From positions 1,143,997 through 1,207,996 of the forward strand of contig CAUJNA010002112.1 of NCBI GenBank assembly GCA_963377175.1: 64,000 nt of DNA. The letters are read 5' to 3'. This document shows, in pieces, positions 13,314 through 26,150 of the stretch (positions are counted from its first letter, which is position 1; the number at the start of each line of letters is the position of its first letter). Made by a program: the position numbers and the translations under genes. Below the pieces are notes generated by a model. The model did no database searches and had not been told where the DNA came from. It saw nothing but the letters and a program-made list of their open reading frames with translations. This stretch comes from Effrenium voratum. Lineage: Eukaryota > Sar > Dinophyceae > Suessiales > Symbiodiniaceae.

Positions 13314-14287
13314 CTGGCTCGGAGGCTCCACACTCTCGGAAGATCACAGGCGCGCTCCCGACGCCACTTTTCCGCCATTCTCGAGTGATCTGTTTTTTGG
13401 GACCGGGGAACCAAAAAAACGGACCCTGACATGTGGGGGATTAAAATACTTGGGCGGACGGAACCCGCTTTTGGCGTTTGGGGCATCTCAATGGGCCCCG
13501 GCAACCACTTGTGCGGTTCTGTTTTGGTGCGGATGTTTGGTTCAGGTGTAGACCGAGGCAAAGATCTTGCCGGCACGATGCCACAGGGCTGTGTCTGGGG
13601 ATAAAGCAGCTTCAACTCTTCGACCCATGCAGGACAGCTGAATGGAGCGCGGCACTCTTCAGAAAAAAAGAGACCGACCTAAAAGTGTCGATTTAAGTTA
13701 TTGTGTCATGCATAAATCATGATCATGTTGAAAGGGCCGCCGCTCGAACAATAGAATTAACTGCTATGAATAGATAGCTCCCAAGTTCACACAGAAAGGC
13801 GCGCGATATCATGCAAGACGGGTGAGCAAACTGGGTGGTCGCGTGAAACTGTCTATTGGGCAGCTGGAACTGCCCCTTGTCCGTGCGAAAGTGCCTGCTT
13901 AACAGCACAAATCGTGCACGAAACGTAATGGCTTCGCGCGAAGCAAGGTTGGCTCGCGTGCGACACTCGCAAAATGCCACGCAACAGCACAGTAACCTTA
14001 GAAACGTGTGCTGACTTCCTGCGAAATAGACAGGTGCTGCACGATCATGTCGATAAGCCACGTAACAGTCGCGCACAGAAGCGCGAGCCGACTTCGCGCG
14101 AAGTGAACCAAGGTGGAAGTTTTGCTTGAAACCTTGTTGTGATACGGCGGACACACACGCTGCTTTGGCCAACATGAGCCCTGTCACATATTGATTGAAA
14201 ACAACCTCCCCCAAAACAGGGTACTTGGACCCTCAAAAACAATCAACTGAACAAATGGATGTGGCAAATTGGGCGGGCGTAGCATAT

Positions 14288-14356
14288 TAGACGGTTTAGG
14301 GTTTAGGTTTTTCTGGTCTTGGTTTAGGTTTAGGTTTAGGGTTGGTTTAGGGTTGA
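14288..14356. repeat. interstitial telomere-like repeat
   Basis: Several TTTAGGG and TTTAGG units, with flanks that form an inverted pair (TAGACGG and CCGTCTA). TTTAGGG is the telomere unit known from plants and dinoflagellates. Confidence 0.65.
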
Positions 14357-14394
14357 CCGTCTAATACGTCACGCCCGGCGCAAATTGCAGCCCA

Positions 14395-14523
14395 TACTGT
14401 GGATGGACGAAATCCTGCACCACCTAAGAAACCAGGGAATGATGATTCCCCTGTAAATACCAACAGACAATCATTTCATCATGGAAACCCCAAGAGGTGC
14501 GAAATGGATTTTGTCCACCCACA
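14395..14523. repeat. family B repeat
   Basis: Left end intact; the right end reads TTTGTCCACCCACA. Confidence 0.7.
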
Positions 14524-14602
14524 AATATGGCCAGTGACGTCCTGTTCTTGGCGATTCGGGCCCAGGTCCCGAGCCAGCCACGTCACCCGCTCCACGCCTT
14601 CA

Positions 14603-14635
14603 GAGCTTCATCTGGCGGACCCGCAGGTCCCGGGC
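14603..14635 (-). other. possible upstream Rpn7 exon
   Basis: A GC-rich minus-strand stretch preceded by a CAG acceptor reads ARDLRVRQMKL. This resembles the N-terminal DLRIAQLRF-type block of Rpn7. It lies upstream of the confirmed exons on the same strand. The piece is short and its junction to the next exon could not be fitted. A second candidate, reading WVEELKLLYP on the minus strand around 13,590-13,640, is weaker still. Confidence 0.3.
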
Positions 14636-14719
14636 CTGGCGAGCCAGCAGGCGCTAGGCGGGCGCGGGGGGGCGAGCGGCGAGCAGAGGCCGGGGGGAGT
14701 GAGCCGGTTCAGAATACTT

Positions 14720-14775
14720 GTGATATATATATATATATATATTTATAATAATGTGTGTATATATATACATATATC
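14720..14775. repeat. TA microsatellite
   Basis: (TA)n with interruptions. Similar TA/GTATA runs are at 26480-26505, 26655-26675 and 26750-26775. Confidence 0.85.
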
Positions 14776-15160
14776 GTAATTAATTTGATAGAAGCATATT
14801 TGTTTGGAATTGAATGCTTTGGAATACCAAGTTCTGAAAGAAATGGGTCGATTCGCCTCAAACTTGAGGAACCTGGACGCTAGCGGGTAAAAATCCCAGA
14901 AAGGCCGTTTCTTTCAACGTTGTCGCTACGAGAGATGCAATGAGAAATGAGAAATGGAATGACCCACCCCAAGAGAAACCATCCAACTGGTGGTTTCCTT
15001 CAAGGTTTTTAAAGGGGACCAAAGCCTGGGTTCATTCCCACATTCCCCACTGATCGCACCAGCAAGTAAAGAAATGGGTCGACTCGTGTCAAAAAGTGGG
15101 TCATAACCCAAGCGGCAAACAGCGTTGACTTGGCGAATCGAGTCATCCAAGTATTCTTTG

Positions 15161-15278
15161 ACTCACTTGCCCAAAGGACCCAGAAATAAAAGGTTAACCT
15201 GTTGGGGCCATGACTAAAAATGGACCAAAACTGGAAAACCAAAAGGTTAAACGGTCGATTCGCTTTGGGCAACTGAGT
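15161..15278. repeat. family E fold-back repeat
   Basis: Ends ACTCACTTGCCCAAAG and TTTGGGCAACTGAGT are inverted. The core contains AAAGGTTAACC and ATGACTAAAAATGGACC. Nearly identical to the copy at 33032, so probably recent. Confidence 0.75.
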
Positions 15279-15414
15279 TGAGGTCTTCTGGCGTCAAAGT
15301 AGGATCCACTCCCCCTTTGACCGGTGTCCCGCAAAGACCTTCATCTGGGCTGTCCAAACTGATCTGCAAAAAGCTGAACTTGTGAGTGAAATGGACACCC
15401 AACCACTACACCAA

Positions 15415-15525
15415 CTAGCTCCTCCACTAAAGAGGCTAGAAGGGTACCCTTTTTCTGCAGTCTAGCAGGGGAACCCTCCCCCAAAAAAGAAACGGCAAAA
15501 GGGCACCAATTGCTGGGGGACCTAA
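15415..15525. repeat. family A repeat copy
   Basis: Shortened core, and a terminal point change (CTAGCTCC instead of CTAGGTCC). Confidence 0.75.
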
Positions 15526-15847
15526 ACCTCACCTACAAACCTCCAAACCTCACCTAAGGGGACTGCTGGGCACCTCTTCTTTGGCGGGAAGAAAAAAAGA
15601 GAACGAGCGGGTTGACCGCTTGGGGGTGACGGGGGATTTGGATCGGGGCCCTTCCTTGCCCCATCTAAAGCCATTCGCTCGGAAAGAAGTCCCTTTAAAA
15701 ACCGGGGGCGTGACCCCTTTCTATTGGGTACCTGGACCCTCCAAGTGCCAACCGAAAAATGACTCCTTGCCCGCCTCGACAATTATGGAATTCGTGACTT
15801 CCCTTATTCTTTATGGGTCGTTTTGGGTAATGACCCGGCCCACGTTT

Positions 15848-15969
15848 CTTGGTTGACGTTGGGTTAGGGGAGCAATAATTCTGAGATTTTAGCAGTTATA
15901 AGTGGATGTGGCTTTCAACCACTAAACCACAATAAGCAAAAATGCAAAATGCTTCCCAACGACAACCAG
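15848..15969. repeat. family D repeat
   Basis: Starts CTTGGTTGACGTTGGG and ends CCCAACGACAACCAG, which are imperfect inverse complements. The middle holds AGCAGTTA and TTTCAACCACTAAACCAC. Two other copies are in the window. Confidence 0.7.
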
Positions 15970-16817
15970 GTTTTATTCGGGTCTTTGTTCAGGGTCAGTC
16001 TCGGAGACTCCAACGAATCTGGGCCGCGCACAGAGAAACTTCTCGTAGTACGGCAGCATGCCTGCAGGATCCCATGGGATTTCTGCGATCGAGTAGTCTG
16101 TCCAAAAGAAGTCCAAACCGTTTTTCCCTGTTTACCACTAACATCAGGGCTCCGTTTGTTGAGTACCCCAAGGTAGACTTAAACCCAGGGATTTCCCTTT
16201 TGTCGAAATCCACCACCCCTGAATTGTTATTCCTCTTTGAAACTGTCAAAAATGAAACCCTGACTAACATGGTCAAAAAGTGACTCAAGTCCAAGCATGA
16301 AGTCCAGGAACACAAAGAGCGAGTCTGACCGATGGAGTCTCGGAGTGTTGCCTCTTGGGTTTGAAGGGGCAAACAGTTTTTTCGGGCCCCTGGGATCCTG
16401 ACGAAGTGAAAACGGAGACCCACGGGGAAACCGCAACCTGAAGCCTCAAGCTACCTGGAGAAAAGGGGGAACTCACAAAAGCCCATAATTTAGGGTTGCA
16501 ACAACCCATTTTTTACTTGGAATGTTGAAGGTCCAGGAAGGTCAAAAGGTCGACTTGAAAACATACAAACCTTGAAACCTCCCCTCTGGATTTGGGGGAA
16601 AACTGGGAAGCGAGGTTCTCGCCTTTTCCAGCATCCCACACCTTTCAGCGAGGCCAAACACACAAGGCACGGAGAAAAAAACAAAAACAAAAAAGAAGTT
16701 CTGTACTGAGGTGCGCATGCTGGAAGCAAAGATGCAAAATCCTGTGGATGGTTGTGAACTCCATTTCGCAGCAGAGAACCCTACTGAATGTCAAGACTTC
16801 TGGGATTCCCAGAAGCA

Positions 16818-17243
16818 TCACCAGGGCTTCTGGGATGCCCTGGCGCACACACCACCTGGACCCAAAATTCCAAGGTAAGAATTCGACTTTTGGCAACCCT
16901 GCAATTTGGTTTGGTGGATGGCGCGGTCGCTCCAGTCGCGACCACTCCAGTCCCTCCAACTGCGGCTCCTGTGTGCTGTAGTGGAGCTGGATGCTGGCTG
17001 GGTGTGTCCACGGGCACGGTCTTCAGCGCTCTGCTTTTGGCTGCGCTGAGCAAGCCTTTTTGCATCGCCCTCTGCTCTGTCACAGATCTCTTTGATCTCG
17101 TGGCAGAAATTTACAGTGTGGTGGAGCCTGGCTTTGCGTCCGTTGCCATCGACATTCCTAGAGTTCTGGTTTTGTTCTGAGTCTCTCTCAAAATAGGGGA
17201 GCCCTTGTTGGATGCTTTTAAAGGGAAAAGAACAGGAAACCAA
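16818..17243 (-). other. open, coding-like stretch without recognised family
   Basis: The minus strand holds a 141-residue open frame with a charged segment (HEIKEICDRAEGDAKRLAQR) of plausible helical character. The plus strand is also open here and hydrophobic. No domain was recognised and no splice fit could be tested. It could be an exon of an unseen gene or chance. Confidence 0.2.
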
Positions 17244-17367
17244 CCACTGGAGGGGGCCCTAACTTTGAGAAACACCCATATAGGCTGACACTTCCCCTCG
17301 GCGAAGCCCCGGCTAGGTGATTGGTCTCCCAGGTCAAGTCAAAGTAGGATTTACCCTGCATCTCACC

Positions 17368-17500
17368 TACTGTGGATGGGCAAAGTCCATTTCGCACCAC
17401 GGAATGACACCATGGTTGAAAACATTCCGTTTGTTGGTAGTTGCAGGGGAATCGAATCATGCCAGCATTTCGGAAAGGTGGTGAAATCGAAATGGATCTC
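17368..17500. repeat. family B repeat, diverged right end
   Basis: Starts TACTGTGGATGGGCAAAGTC; the far end has decayed. Confidence 0.6.
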
Positions 17501-17565
17501 ACAAATGTCCCCTAGAAAACCCGGCGGAGCTACGGTGGATGCCCCTGTATTGCAAGTTGGAACAG

Positions 17566-17676
17566 GTTAGAGTAAGGGTACCCTTGTTTCTGTAGTCTAT
17601 TTTAGTAAGGGAACCCTCCCCCCAAAAAAAATAAACAACAAAATAAATGGTAAAAGGGCACTACTGGGGGACCTAG
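17566..17676. repeat. family A repeat, left end missing
   Basis: Begins within GGTTAGAGTAAGG; the right terminus ACCTAG is intact. Carries an extra AATAAACAAC-rich stretch. Confidence 0.75.
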
Positions 17677-20600
17677 CTGACGTTGGGTTGATGAAGCCCG
17701 GAAAAAGTCAGGTAGAACCAGATCTAAAACTGCGCTTTTGGGTGGCTTCCATTTGTTTAAGCCCTGACCAAAAAAAAAAAAAAACTTTAAAAAAATGTTC
17801 GGTAGTGATAGATTCCCTTTAAAACCAACAAGGGAAACTACAGCAAAATTCAGCACATGGAAGCTTGAAATCAAAAAGCGATGTTTGAGTCAGAGCCAAC
17901 CATATGAGTGAAAAAATGGTTTGTTGGTCTTTTTACGTTGGGGAGTCATATCATTCCATGGCTCAGGTGGTGCGCTCTGGATTTTGTCCACATGAGCCAA
18001 GCCCCAGATTGGGTCCCTTGGGCCCCCAAAATCTTAAACCAAGAAAACTTGCTCTCTTGAACTCAGCCAGCCAGCCCTAGCGGCCTTTCGCCTTGACCGT
18101 GGCCAAGATCTCTGATCGAATTCGCTCGCCTCGATTCGGATCCCATCATGCGGGGGTTCGTGTATCCAAAAAATGCATGACATGTACCCCCTTACTCCAA
18201 ATAGCCCCTATTTTACGGTGCTTTTGTTTTGAAAACCCTGGTTTTTCCAGGGTAGGTATATGCTTGTTTAGAGGGTTCACATGATACCCCAGAGAAGCGG
18301 GTACTTGGAGGGGGTAACATGGGTTACATCTAATCCACCGTCAAACTTCATGCAGCTCGGGGGGTGCTGCAAAAAAACCTCAGGGTGGTTTCGTTCCGGC
18401 GAAACATCCGGCACTGCTTGCTGGTTCTCAGCAGGGAACGAGGGAATGACCCTACACAGCATCCCCTTTCAGGGAGTCCATGTCCTGCCAGCAACACTGG
18501 ATGAATGAGAGCTTTGTAGCACCTCGCACCTAGCACCCTTCATATAGACCAAAGCAGTAAACGCCCAATGAGTTGCGACCAACGTTGAAATGGAATCAAG
18601 AGGCCGGCTTGAACCACATCTTTTCTCAGCATGCAAACTGTAGTACCCTACGCATCCTGAGCCGTTCAATACTCGGAGTGTTGGCCAATCCTGGTCAAAA
18701 ACCTCTTGAAAACCACTAAACAGGGAACCCCTTTCATAAACCGAGGCAGTAGGCAGTTGAACAGCCCAACCTCCACCCGAAATCGTTGAGTCTGGTTCCC
18801 GCGTGGCTTTTCTTGCTGGTTGGCTCAACGGCGGTGGTCTCTGAAAGTCAACACTTGATGCTTGTGTTCTGGCCAAGACTTAACGAAACCGCAAATGGGC
18901 GTATTTTTCTTTACGTGACCCCCCCTCCCCAAACAAATGACAAAAATGGCCTTCCTTTTGGTTTCCTTTAAAACTATAAAACAACCATGAGCCACCGAAT
19001 TCAAAGCACAAACTTGTGCAAGCTCAGTCAGGGTTGCTTGAACATCATGTGACAAGACCAATTCTACACCAGGGTGACAGTAGATGGCACGATCCCCTTT
19101 ATCTTGGTTGCAGTTGACCCCTATGCAAAAAGTTTATTGTTTTTGTGGGTTCAGTGGGAAATCCCTTGATTTCCCAACAAGTTAAAGTCTAAAGATCCAA
19201 CCCAATAGCAGTCAAGTTGATGTCGGCAAGTAAAGCGGAAGAGCAAACCAAAATAGGAGAAAATGGTGCCATCTACTTTCACCTACCTGTAACCAAGCTT
19301 CCCTTTGGTGGGGTGATCGGGTGATGCGTTCAACATCGAGTTGGAAGCCTGCAAGATGGGGGCCATCTAGATAACAAGTCACACCAGGTAACCCCATTTC
19401 AAGTTCGGGTCAGGAAACTCCAGTACACCTTCAAGAAGCCGTATAGCCGTATAGCTTTCGAATGATTTATGTGTGGAAGCTAAAATTTTGGCAAGGGTTG
19501 CCAGGGTTCCCCAAAGAGATTCTCGGCCTGGAAAAGGGAAAGTGCTGTTTAACTGACTGGCTTACCTCCTGTTCGGTTGGAAAAGCCCAGTTTCAAGCTG
19601 TCCATGTCAACATACTGCGGATGCACAATCGTTTGTCCCACTACTGGGGTTCCATCCATGCGTTTTGTAGGGTTTGTCCATAGTGAGCCACACAAATGAG
19701 TGGCTCTTTTAGCCGGGCTAAGAGGACGGGGGGGCTATCCCTTTTAACCTCTTAAGGCCTAATGGCTTATCCATGGCTTATCCCGGGCTTGTAGCCCCCC
19801 AAAAAAGGTAACCCATGGTTGCAACCAACCCACAAAAATGCGTGGCGTTTTCGCCTTCCCAACCTGGGAACACTCCAAGTTTGAGTGTCCCTATTGCAAC
19901 CGACCCTCTGAGACCGGGATCTCGCCCCGCCGATCGACCTGGCCACCGCGCGATCGGGGCAATTCTCGCTGAGCAGTGAGGTCCTGCGCGGCGCGCGGCT
20001 TCGCCGGAAGCGTTCGATGGACGGACGGGGTCCGAAGATCACGGGACGGACGTGATCTCCGTAAGGCAACGCCCCCGGAATTTGGTCATGATGTAGTATG
20101 GGTTGAGTGTGGACTTTTTGAGGGGCCCCAAATTTGCGGCCTGAAGTCGCCCTATTCTCACATATACCAAATATGAGGCCCGATAATTCGTGGCTTGCGG
20201 GGTCTGCCAAACCTCATAGGAACATGTGTGGCAGCTTCCCTGGTTCGGTGGCTAGGGCATCCGTAGAAGAACCACGGGTTCAACAAGCCAAAGCACCACT
20301 TTCCTGGGCTGTCCTCAGATCCCCTGCTAAAAGTGTGGCTTGTGGGTTACACGAAAATCCCCTGGTAATATGGAAATCCCCGCTTACCAGGGGATGGCTG
20401 GGAGCCAAGTTTAGGGTATCTCATAGTCCGTTTGGATCCCTTTGCATAATAGCTGTTTCGAAAATTGAGACACAGATGTTTGGACCCGGCAATATGAAAG
20501 GGATGCACAGCCAGCAAAACGCGTTCGAACAACTTGAGTGGAAAAGGAAAGCAAAGGACTCCCGATTTTCTACAGCTTCGTCATAGTCTTCAGGTTTTTG

Positions 20601-20694
20601 GAGCAATCCCCTTAAGCGACAAATCGATCTGTCTCGAAGAAGCAAAAATAAAACATAATCTGACCAAACTACTTAAAAACCCAAGGAACAACAG

Positions 20695-20837
20695 GAGTCA
20701 CAATCAAAACCCGGTATTAAAATGGTCTACACAGAACCATGTAAAGAATTAAGAAGGCGGATATCCGCAGCTATTTCTGGCTGGGACTGACCCTTACTAC
20801 CCTTCATCTACCCGGGTTTTGAGCCGGTGGCTCACAT
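20695..20837. repeat. family C fold-back repeat
   Basis: Family C has inverted ends, GTGAGTCACAATCAAAACC against GGGTTTTGAGCC..GGCTCAC. The core contains TGGTCTACCCAGAACC and GCAGCTATTTGTGGCTGGGA. Full copy. Confidence 0.75.
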
Positions 20838-21160
20838 GGAGATAGTTTTATAATATTGCCGGTTTGGCCAGCAGCCAAAGTCAACCCTTTCCTAGGCATA
20901 TTCTGATCCCCTGCTACAAGAATTTAACAACCGCTAAGCCAGGAACGGGCGAAAGTAGTAACGGCTGGCACGTCGGGCTTTGTCTTTTGGGAAATCCAGT
21001 CGAGTTGCGTCGAGTTACTCACCAACAGCGGAGTTAAGCGAACGCATGGGGTTCACATAATTCTTAGCTAGTCCCCTCAACCCCAGCCGCCACATCCGAT
21101 TTAAAAAGATCAAACATGATGTGGCTTGATGTCGCTTGGGTGGAGGTGGTGGCATTGACC

Positions 21161-21266
21161 CAGGTTAGAATAAGGCTACCTATTTTTTTCTGGTCGTCTA
21201 TTTAGTAGGGGAACCTTCCCCCCCCAAAAAAATGATGGTGAGAACGGGCACTACTGAAGGACCTAG
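21161..21266. repeat. family A repeat, left end missing
   Basis: Starts at CAGGTTAGAATAAGG and ends AAGGACCTAG. Confidence 0.75.
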
Positions 21267-22892
21267 TGGAAGGGTCACTCAAATACACCTTCAGCGGCTG
21301 CATTTCCAGGGGGGCCATTCGCTTGAAGTCTGGGGCCATCGCGGCATCGCTCGAGCATCCCGAAGCACTAAAATGACAAAGACAAGGCGCCAAGAAAGCT
21401 AAAAAGGCTACGACTCAATAACTCCCATTTCCTTCAGCCCCCTGAAAAGCATGAACAAAAACATATCAAGTAGTGACAGATTCCGTTTGTCTCCGACAGG
21501 GGAACATAACACATCCTGGAACCTCCATCGTAGCATAAATTTCTGCCTCCCCCCTTGTTCGATACCAAAATTGACTCGACGTAGCACTTTTTGCCTCCCA
21601 TTCGCTTCCGAGCGCTTTTTGACGATTCGGGCAGAAATCCCATTCGGCCGTGTTTTCTTTTTCCCCATGGTCAAGTTGCCGCCAAAACGGGCGCAAAAAT
21701 GTGCAAAAAAAGTGCAAAACGAGCGCAAATCGGCGCAAAAAAGCGCAAACGAGCGCAAATTCAAAAAATGCTACGAATCGCAGGTAGCAAATTGCATTTG
21801 CGCGGATGTCTCGAGCACTTTCTGTTAAAACGAGCGTGTTTTTGAGAAGAACGCGTCACGAGCAAAAATATTTCGTAGCAAAAATTAAGGTAGCAATGGA
21901 GGCTCCAGGATATATTCTTAAGCACATGAGAGACAAGCCTTTCGAAGCCTCTGTAAGGCCACAATAGCCCTGTTTTTGCGGTGTGGATGCCACCCGCGGG
22001 AAAACAAACATCCCAAAAAGCTGTCATGGGTTGACCCGAGACAAGTTGGCCCTCCAACAATCCTGGAAGCTGACGATCGGAGCGTTCTGGAAGACGATTT
22101 TCCTTTTGGGGAAGCCCGGACCCATGGTCATTTGGGGGCCGAAGGGAATAATCAAACCCCCAATACTAAATGCAACCAAAGATACTTCGAGGGTTGATTC
22201 CCCAGGCTTTTCAACCATCCTTCTTTTCAAAAGCCAGCTATTTCCCTGGGTTTCCGGAGGATTTCTAGAAATATTCGGATCCCTGGGTTCAGAATGGACA
22301 TGGAAGGTTCTAGAATAATAGCCTTCCCGTGATAATGATAGAGTCAGGCCCATGTCCCAGCCCGCCTCTTCTGGGCCAGCCCCATGATGGGATAGGTGTC
22401 AGGAACCTTGTCCTCTGGTGGCTTCTCCCCCATGACCTCGCCAGCAAAAAAACAAGCTTCTTGGACCCTCTAAATTACCCCAGAAGTATCGGGTGATGTG
22501 GATGCATTCCCATTTTTTCCGGGTAGTTTGCGGGCCCAGGTTCTTGTTTTTCTTCCAGGCACTCACAACCCGAAAGAGAACCTTGGGGGTTCTTTGGGGG
22601 CAGCCGGTTCTAATTCTGCTGAGTGCCAAGACTCCAAACGGGTGGGTGCACCAAGAATACAAGGGATTGCCAATCAGTGGGACCATCTGGTATGTATCAG
22701 ACACCCTACCATAGAACACCCCAGCGGCCAATGTTCTCGAATGAGTGACGTTAAGCTTGCCAGTTCGGCCAAGTCAAAGTGAAAGGTCAAAGTGAACTTC
22801 TTTAAATGGGGTGATACTGTATCTGAAGGACTATGCCCATCTGCCCTTTCTGCCATCTGCCCAATGCACACTTAGGTCTTCCTCCTCAAGCA

Positions 22893-23215
22893 CCAGCATC
22901 ATCATCATCATCGTCGTCATCATCATCATCGTCATCGTCGTCATCGTCATCGTCCGTCATTTCACCGCAGTCATCATAAACAGCACTACCATCAGCCAAA
23001 CCATTGGCATCATCAACCTCATCAACATCATCAGCATCATCAGCATCATCGGCAATGTCGAAGTAATTAGCGATCACAATGGTGAGCATCACCAGCATTG
23101 TCAGCATCATCCGCACCATCGCCATCATCGTCAGCAGCAACATCATAAACATCACAATTGTCAAACTACGTGATTGTCGTAACAATCATGCAAATGATTA
23201 CAAACTTCATCATCA
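22893..23215. repeat. ATC/GTC trinucleotide repeat
   Basis: CATCATCGTC-type triplets, decaying rightwards. They give poly-Asp or poly-His open frames that are not credible genes by themselves. Confidence 0.85.
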
Positions 23216-23982
23216 TCATCCTCATCCTCTTCGGCCGCTGCCTCTGGCCTGAGTTGTCGCATATGGCAAAAAGCGGCGCCCTCTGGCTCTGGCCATCGCA
23301 CTGAGCCCGTACCATCGCATCTGGCGCTGCGATGTGAAGAGTCCCGCATCCCAGCGGAATCCCTCTTCGCCTCCACATCTGGCGCCAAGTTGCGGAGTCA
23401 GCTAGTGGCGCAGTCGTCGTTTCTATCTGCAGGCTGCTCTGCTAGGTCTCCTGTGACACCGCGGCATTTGCATCAATGACCAGCTCCTCATTGCTGGCCC
23501 CGTAGTCCACCTCATCCTAATCATCAACACCATGACGTGTCACGTGACTCTCCAGAAATCACCCTTTTGAAGGCAAGACGCCCTACCCAAGTCCACAAGC
23601 ACATGCTATAAGCGTACGGCAGGATCCTGACACCTGCCTGCCGCGCTTCGCCCGTTCAAATCATTGGCATGGGGTTGTGGGCCTATCCTGGATAAGCTCC
23701 GGACAAGTCAAGGAGAAGCCCTCAAAATAGCCTCAAGGGGTTCAGATACAGCCCCTTCTCTGCAACCCTTGGAGATCAATAAGAATAGAACAGGATACAT
23801 TAAAACTGTCGTTTCATGCGACTAAGTGCTTAGACCCGTACGAATCGTGTGCAATCGCCTGCGCTTTTTTGGTTTAAACATCCATCCCCCTTGTGGTTTC
23901 CTTTTGGTAAAATCAGCGATTCTGGTTCCAGAAAAAAAAAAAAAAAAACATCTCCTCGTGGTTTGATTGTTTCTCGCATCAA

Positions 23983-24096
23983 CTAGGTCCTCCACTAGAG
24001 AGGTTAGAATAAGGGTACCCTTTTTCTGTAGTCTATTTTAGTAGGGGAACCCTCCCCCAAAAAGGGGAGAGAAGGGCACCTAGCTGGGGGACCTAG
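23983..24096. repeat. family A repeat, full copy
   Basis: Both termini are intact. This copy is close to the family consensus. Confidence 0.8.
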
Positions 24097-24987
24097 TCAA
24101 GCAGCTCAAACAGACCTGAGGGCCGTGCTGCTCTCGGACCTCAAGATCTCTATAGGTGTTGAGCCACAGGGCTGAAGCAGAATCCGCTTCCCTCTTGTTG
24201 GGTCATGGAACCTTTTCTCGGACCCCCCCCCCAGTCCGCTAATTAACCGCTTTTGAGGTGGTTCCCGAAAATTCATAGCCACATGACAACCTACAACAAA
24301 GAAGCAACAACTCCAAACATGGCTGATTTTAAGTCTTTCCCAAGTTTTCAAGGGTGTGTGTGTGTGTGCAATTGAGGTCTTTCCCACGTTCCCAAGGGTG
24401 TGTTTGTGTGTGTGTGTGTGTGCGTGTGGTGGTAGTTTCCATTGACCCTCGAGAAGAGCCAGAGGTATCCCCAGACCAATCTAAACTTTCGGATGATATA
24501 CCTGACAAAACTCGGTTGCTTTCTGCTCCCCCTGCTAAACGTTTTTAACTTTTAGTGGTTTAATTCGGAAAACCCATTAGTTGGCAAACAGTTAAAGTCC
24601 TAACAGCCAAGCAAAATGTGCCAAAGAAAAGCTTGGGCCATGGGGGACAAATAGCGCGATGCCTTTTGGACAAATCGCTGTGACCCGTTCAAAGAGAAAA
24701 TCGAGAGACATTCAGTCTGGAAATCTGGACCTGGACAGTTTTCGTCGAATGGGTGTTTGTGTGTATGTGTGTGTTTGTTCGAGGGCACCCTTTTTGGGGT
24801 GGTGTTCAGCCAAAGGGACAAGGTCTTTTTTTTGGACACACACACACACACAGCCTAGGTTTAAGTCAGTCGTCTTGGAATCCTTCGAAGTGAAGCTGCG
24901 AGGGTTCACCCCATGGCTCCATGCACCCGCGTGGTAGGAAGTCAGGCCGTTTCCCGCCCTTTGGGAAAAATATGAAGGGTTACCTGT

Positions 24988-25107
24988 CTAGGTCCTCCAG
25001 TAGAGAGAAAAAATGGGGTACCAACTTTTTTTCTGTAGTCGATTATCTATTTTAGTAGGGGAACCCTTCCCCAAAAAAGGGGTGAGAAAGGGCACTACTG
25101 AACGACC
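24988..25107. repeat. family A repeat, right end mutated
   Basis: Left terminus intact; the right terminus is changed to AACGACC. Confidence 0.7.
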
Positions 25108-25746
25108 CCGCCTGTAGTTGCTTGATGCAACGACTGGGTCTGAAATCCCAGGCGCAAGAGCACACAAGCGGGTTCTTGAAACGGACCAAAGGAAGACGTT
25201 TGCCAAATTCGCCGCCCTTGTGCTTTCTTGGCCCATCTACAACAAATCATAGATTCCGTTTCATATTTTGTCAATCCCAACCAAAAAAAAGCACCGGACA
25301 TCACGATTTTGGTCAGGAGGCTCCAGTTTGGGTCCAAGGAATCAAAGTGCAAATTGGGCAGGGATTCTCCGACCAAGATACGCGAAAAAAACAGTGGCAT
25401 AGAAGGAGATGACGATGCATACAGGCATCGTATAAACCTACATAACCGCATTTGCCAATCTGGGGGGAGGGAAGGCTCGCTTCCTGAGTTGATTGCCCAA
25501 AAAAAGTCCAAACTTTTTGTTTACCACCAAAATGGTCTTCCCAAAAAGTGTAAAGTCCATGAACTCAGGGAGTGAGAAGGGGAGGAGAGGGAGGGGGAGG
25601 GCGGGGAACCAACCATGCCAAGGCCCACAGAAGGGAAGGGAATCACTCCAACCAACCCCGTCGAAACCGAGTGCCTTTGATGAACTCTCGGCCCCTAGTC
25701 CTGAGTCCTAGGCACGAGCCTTTTTTTGTTCTAAGAAATGTGTTCC

Positions 25747-25830
25747 AACCCCATGCATAAACCAAAAACTGAACCACTTAGAGTGGATTTTTTTGCCAAC
25801 CCCGTGCATAAACCCAAAACTGAACCACTT
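25747..25830. repeat. short tandem duplication
   Basis: Two copies of a roughly 40-bp unit containing GTGCATAAACC and AAAACTGAACCACTTAGAG. Confidence 0.7.
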
Positions 25831-26070
25831 AGAGGGGTAAGCAGAAGAGGGGGTAGTCCCCCGAACCTTTACTCGCCTCCCGAATAGTCCCGAAAAAAAG
25901 ATCGCGCCACGCGAAGAGCCCCAAACAACCCCAAAGCCCAGGGAATCCCAAATAGCCCTTGACAGCAACCCACTTTTCGACCTTTTCTCCAACTGGGGGG
26001 TCCAATTTGCTACCCCCCTGAACAGGAACATGAACAAGTTACTGCTTCCAGGGGTATTGTTGTTTTGCGA

Positions 26071-26150
26071 CTAGGTCCTCCAGCAGAGAGGTTAGAATAA
26101 GGGTACCCTTTCTTCTGTAGTTTATTAGTAGGGGAACCTAGCTGGGCCCC
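26071..26150. repeat. family A repeat with internal deletion
   Basis: The left half is intact up to GTAGGGGAAC, then it jumps straight to CTAGCTGGGC. Confidence 0.7.

Noticed and set aside
13723..14214. A 163-codon minus-strand frame
   Set aside because: No domain or repeat-free coding pattern was recognised. It spans recurring GCGCGAAGC phrases, and the flanking Rpn7 exons show the host uses short exons.
18470..18510. ALIHPV reading as the kinase AL-HPW exon
   Set aside because: No acceptor in the right phase, and 16 kb from the nearest kinase exon.
22886..23185. Poly-Asp frame
   Set aside because: It comes from the ATC trinucleotide repeat.
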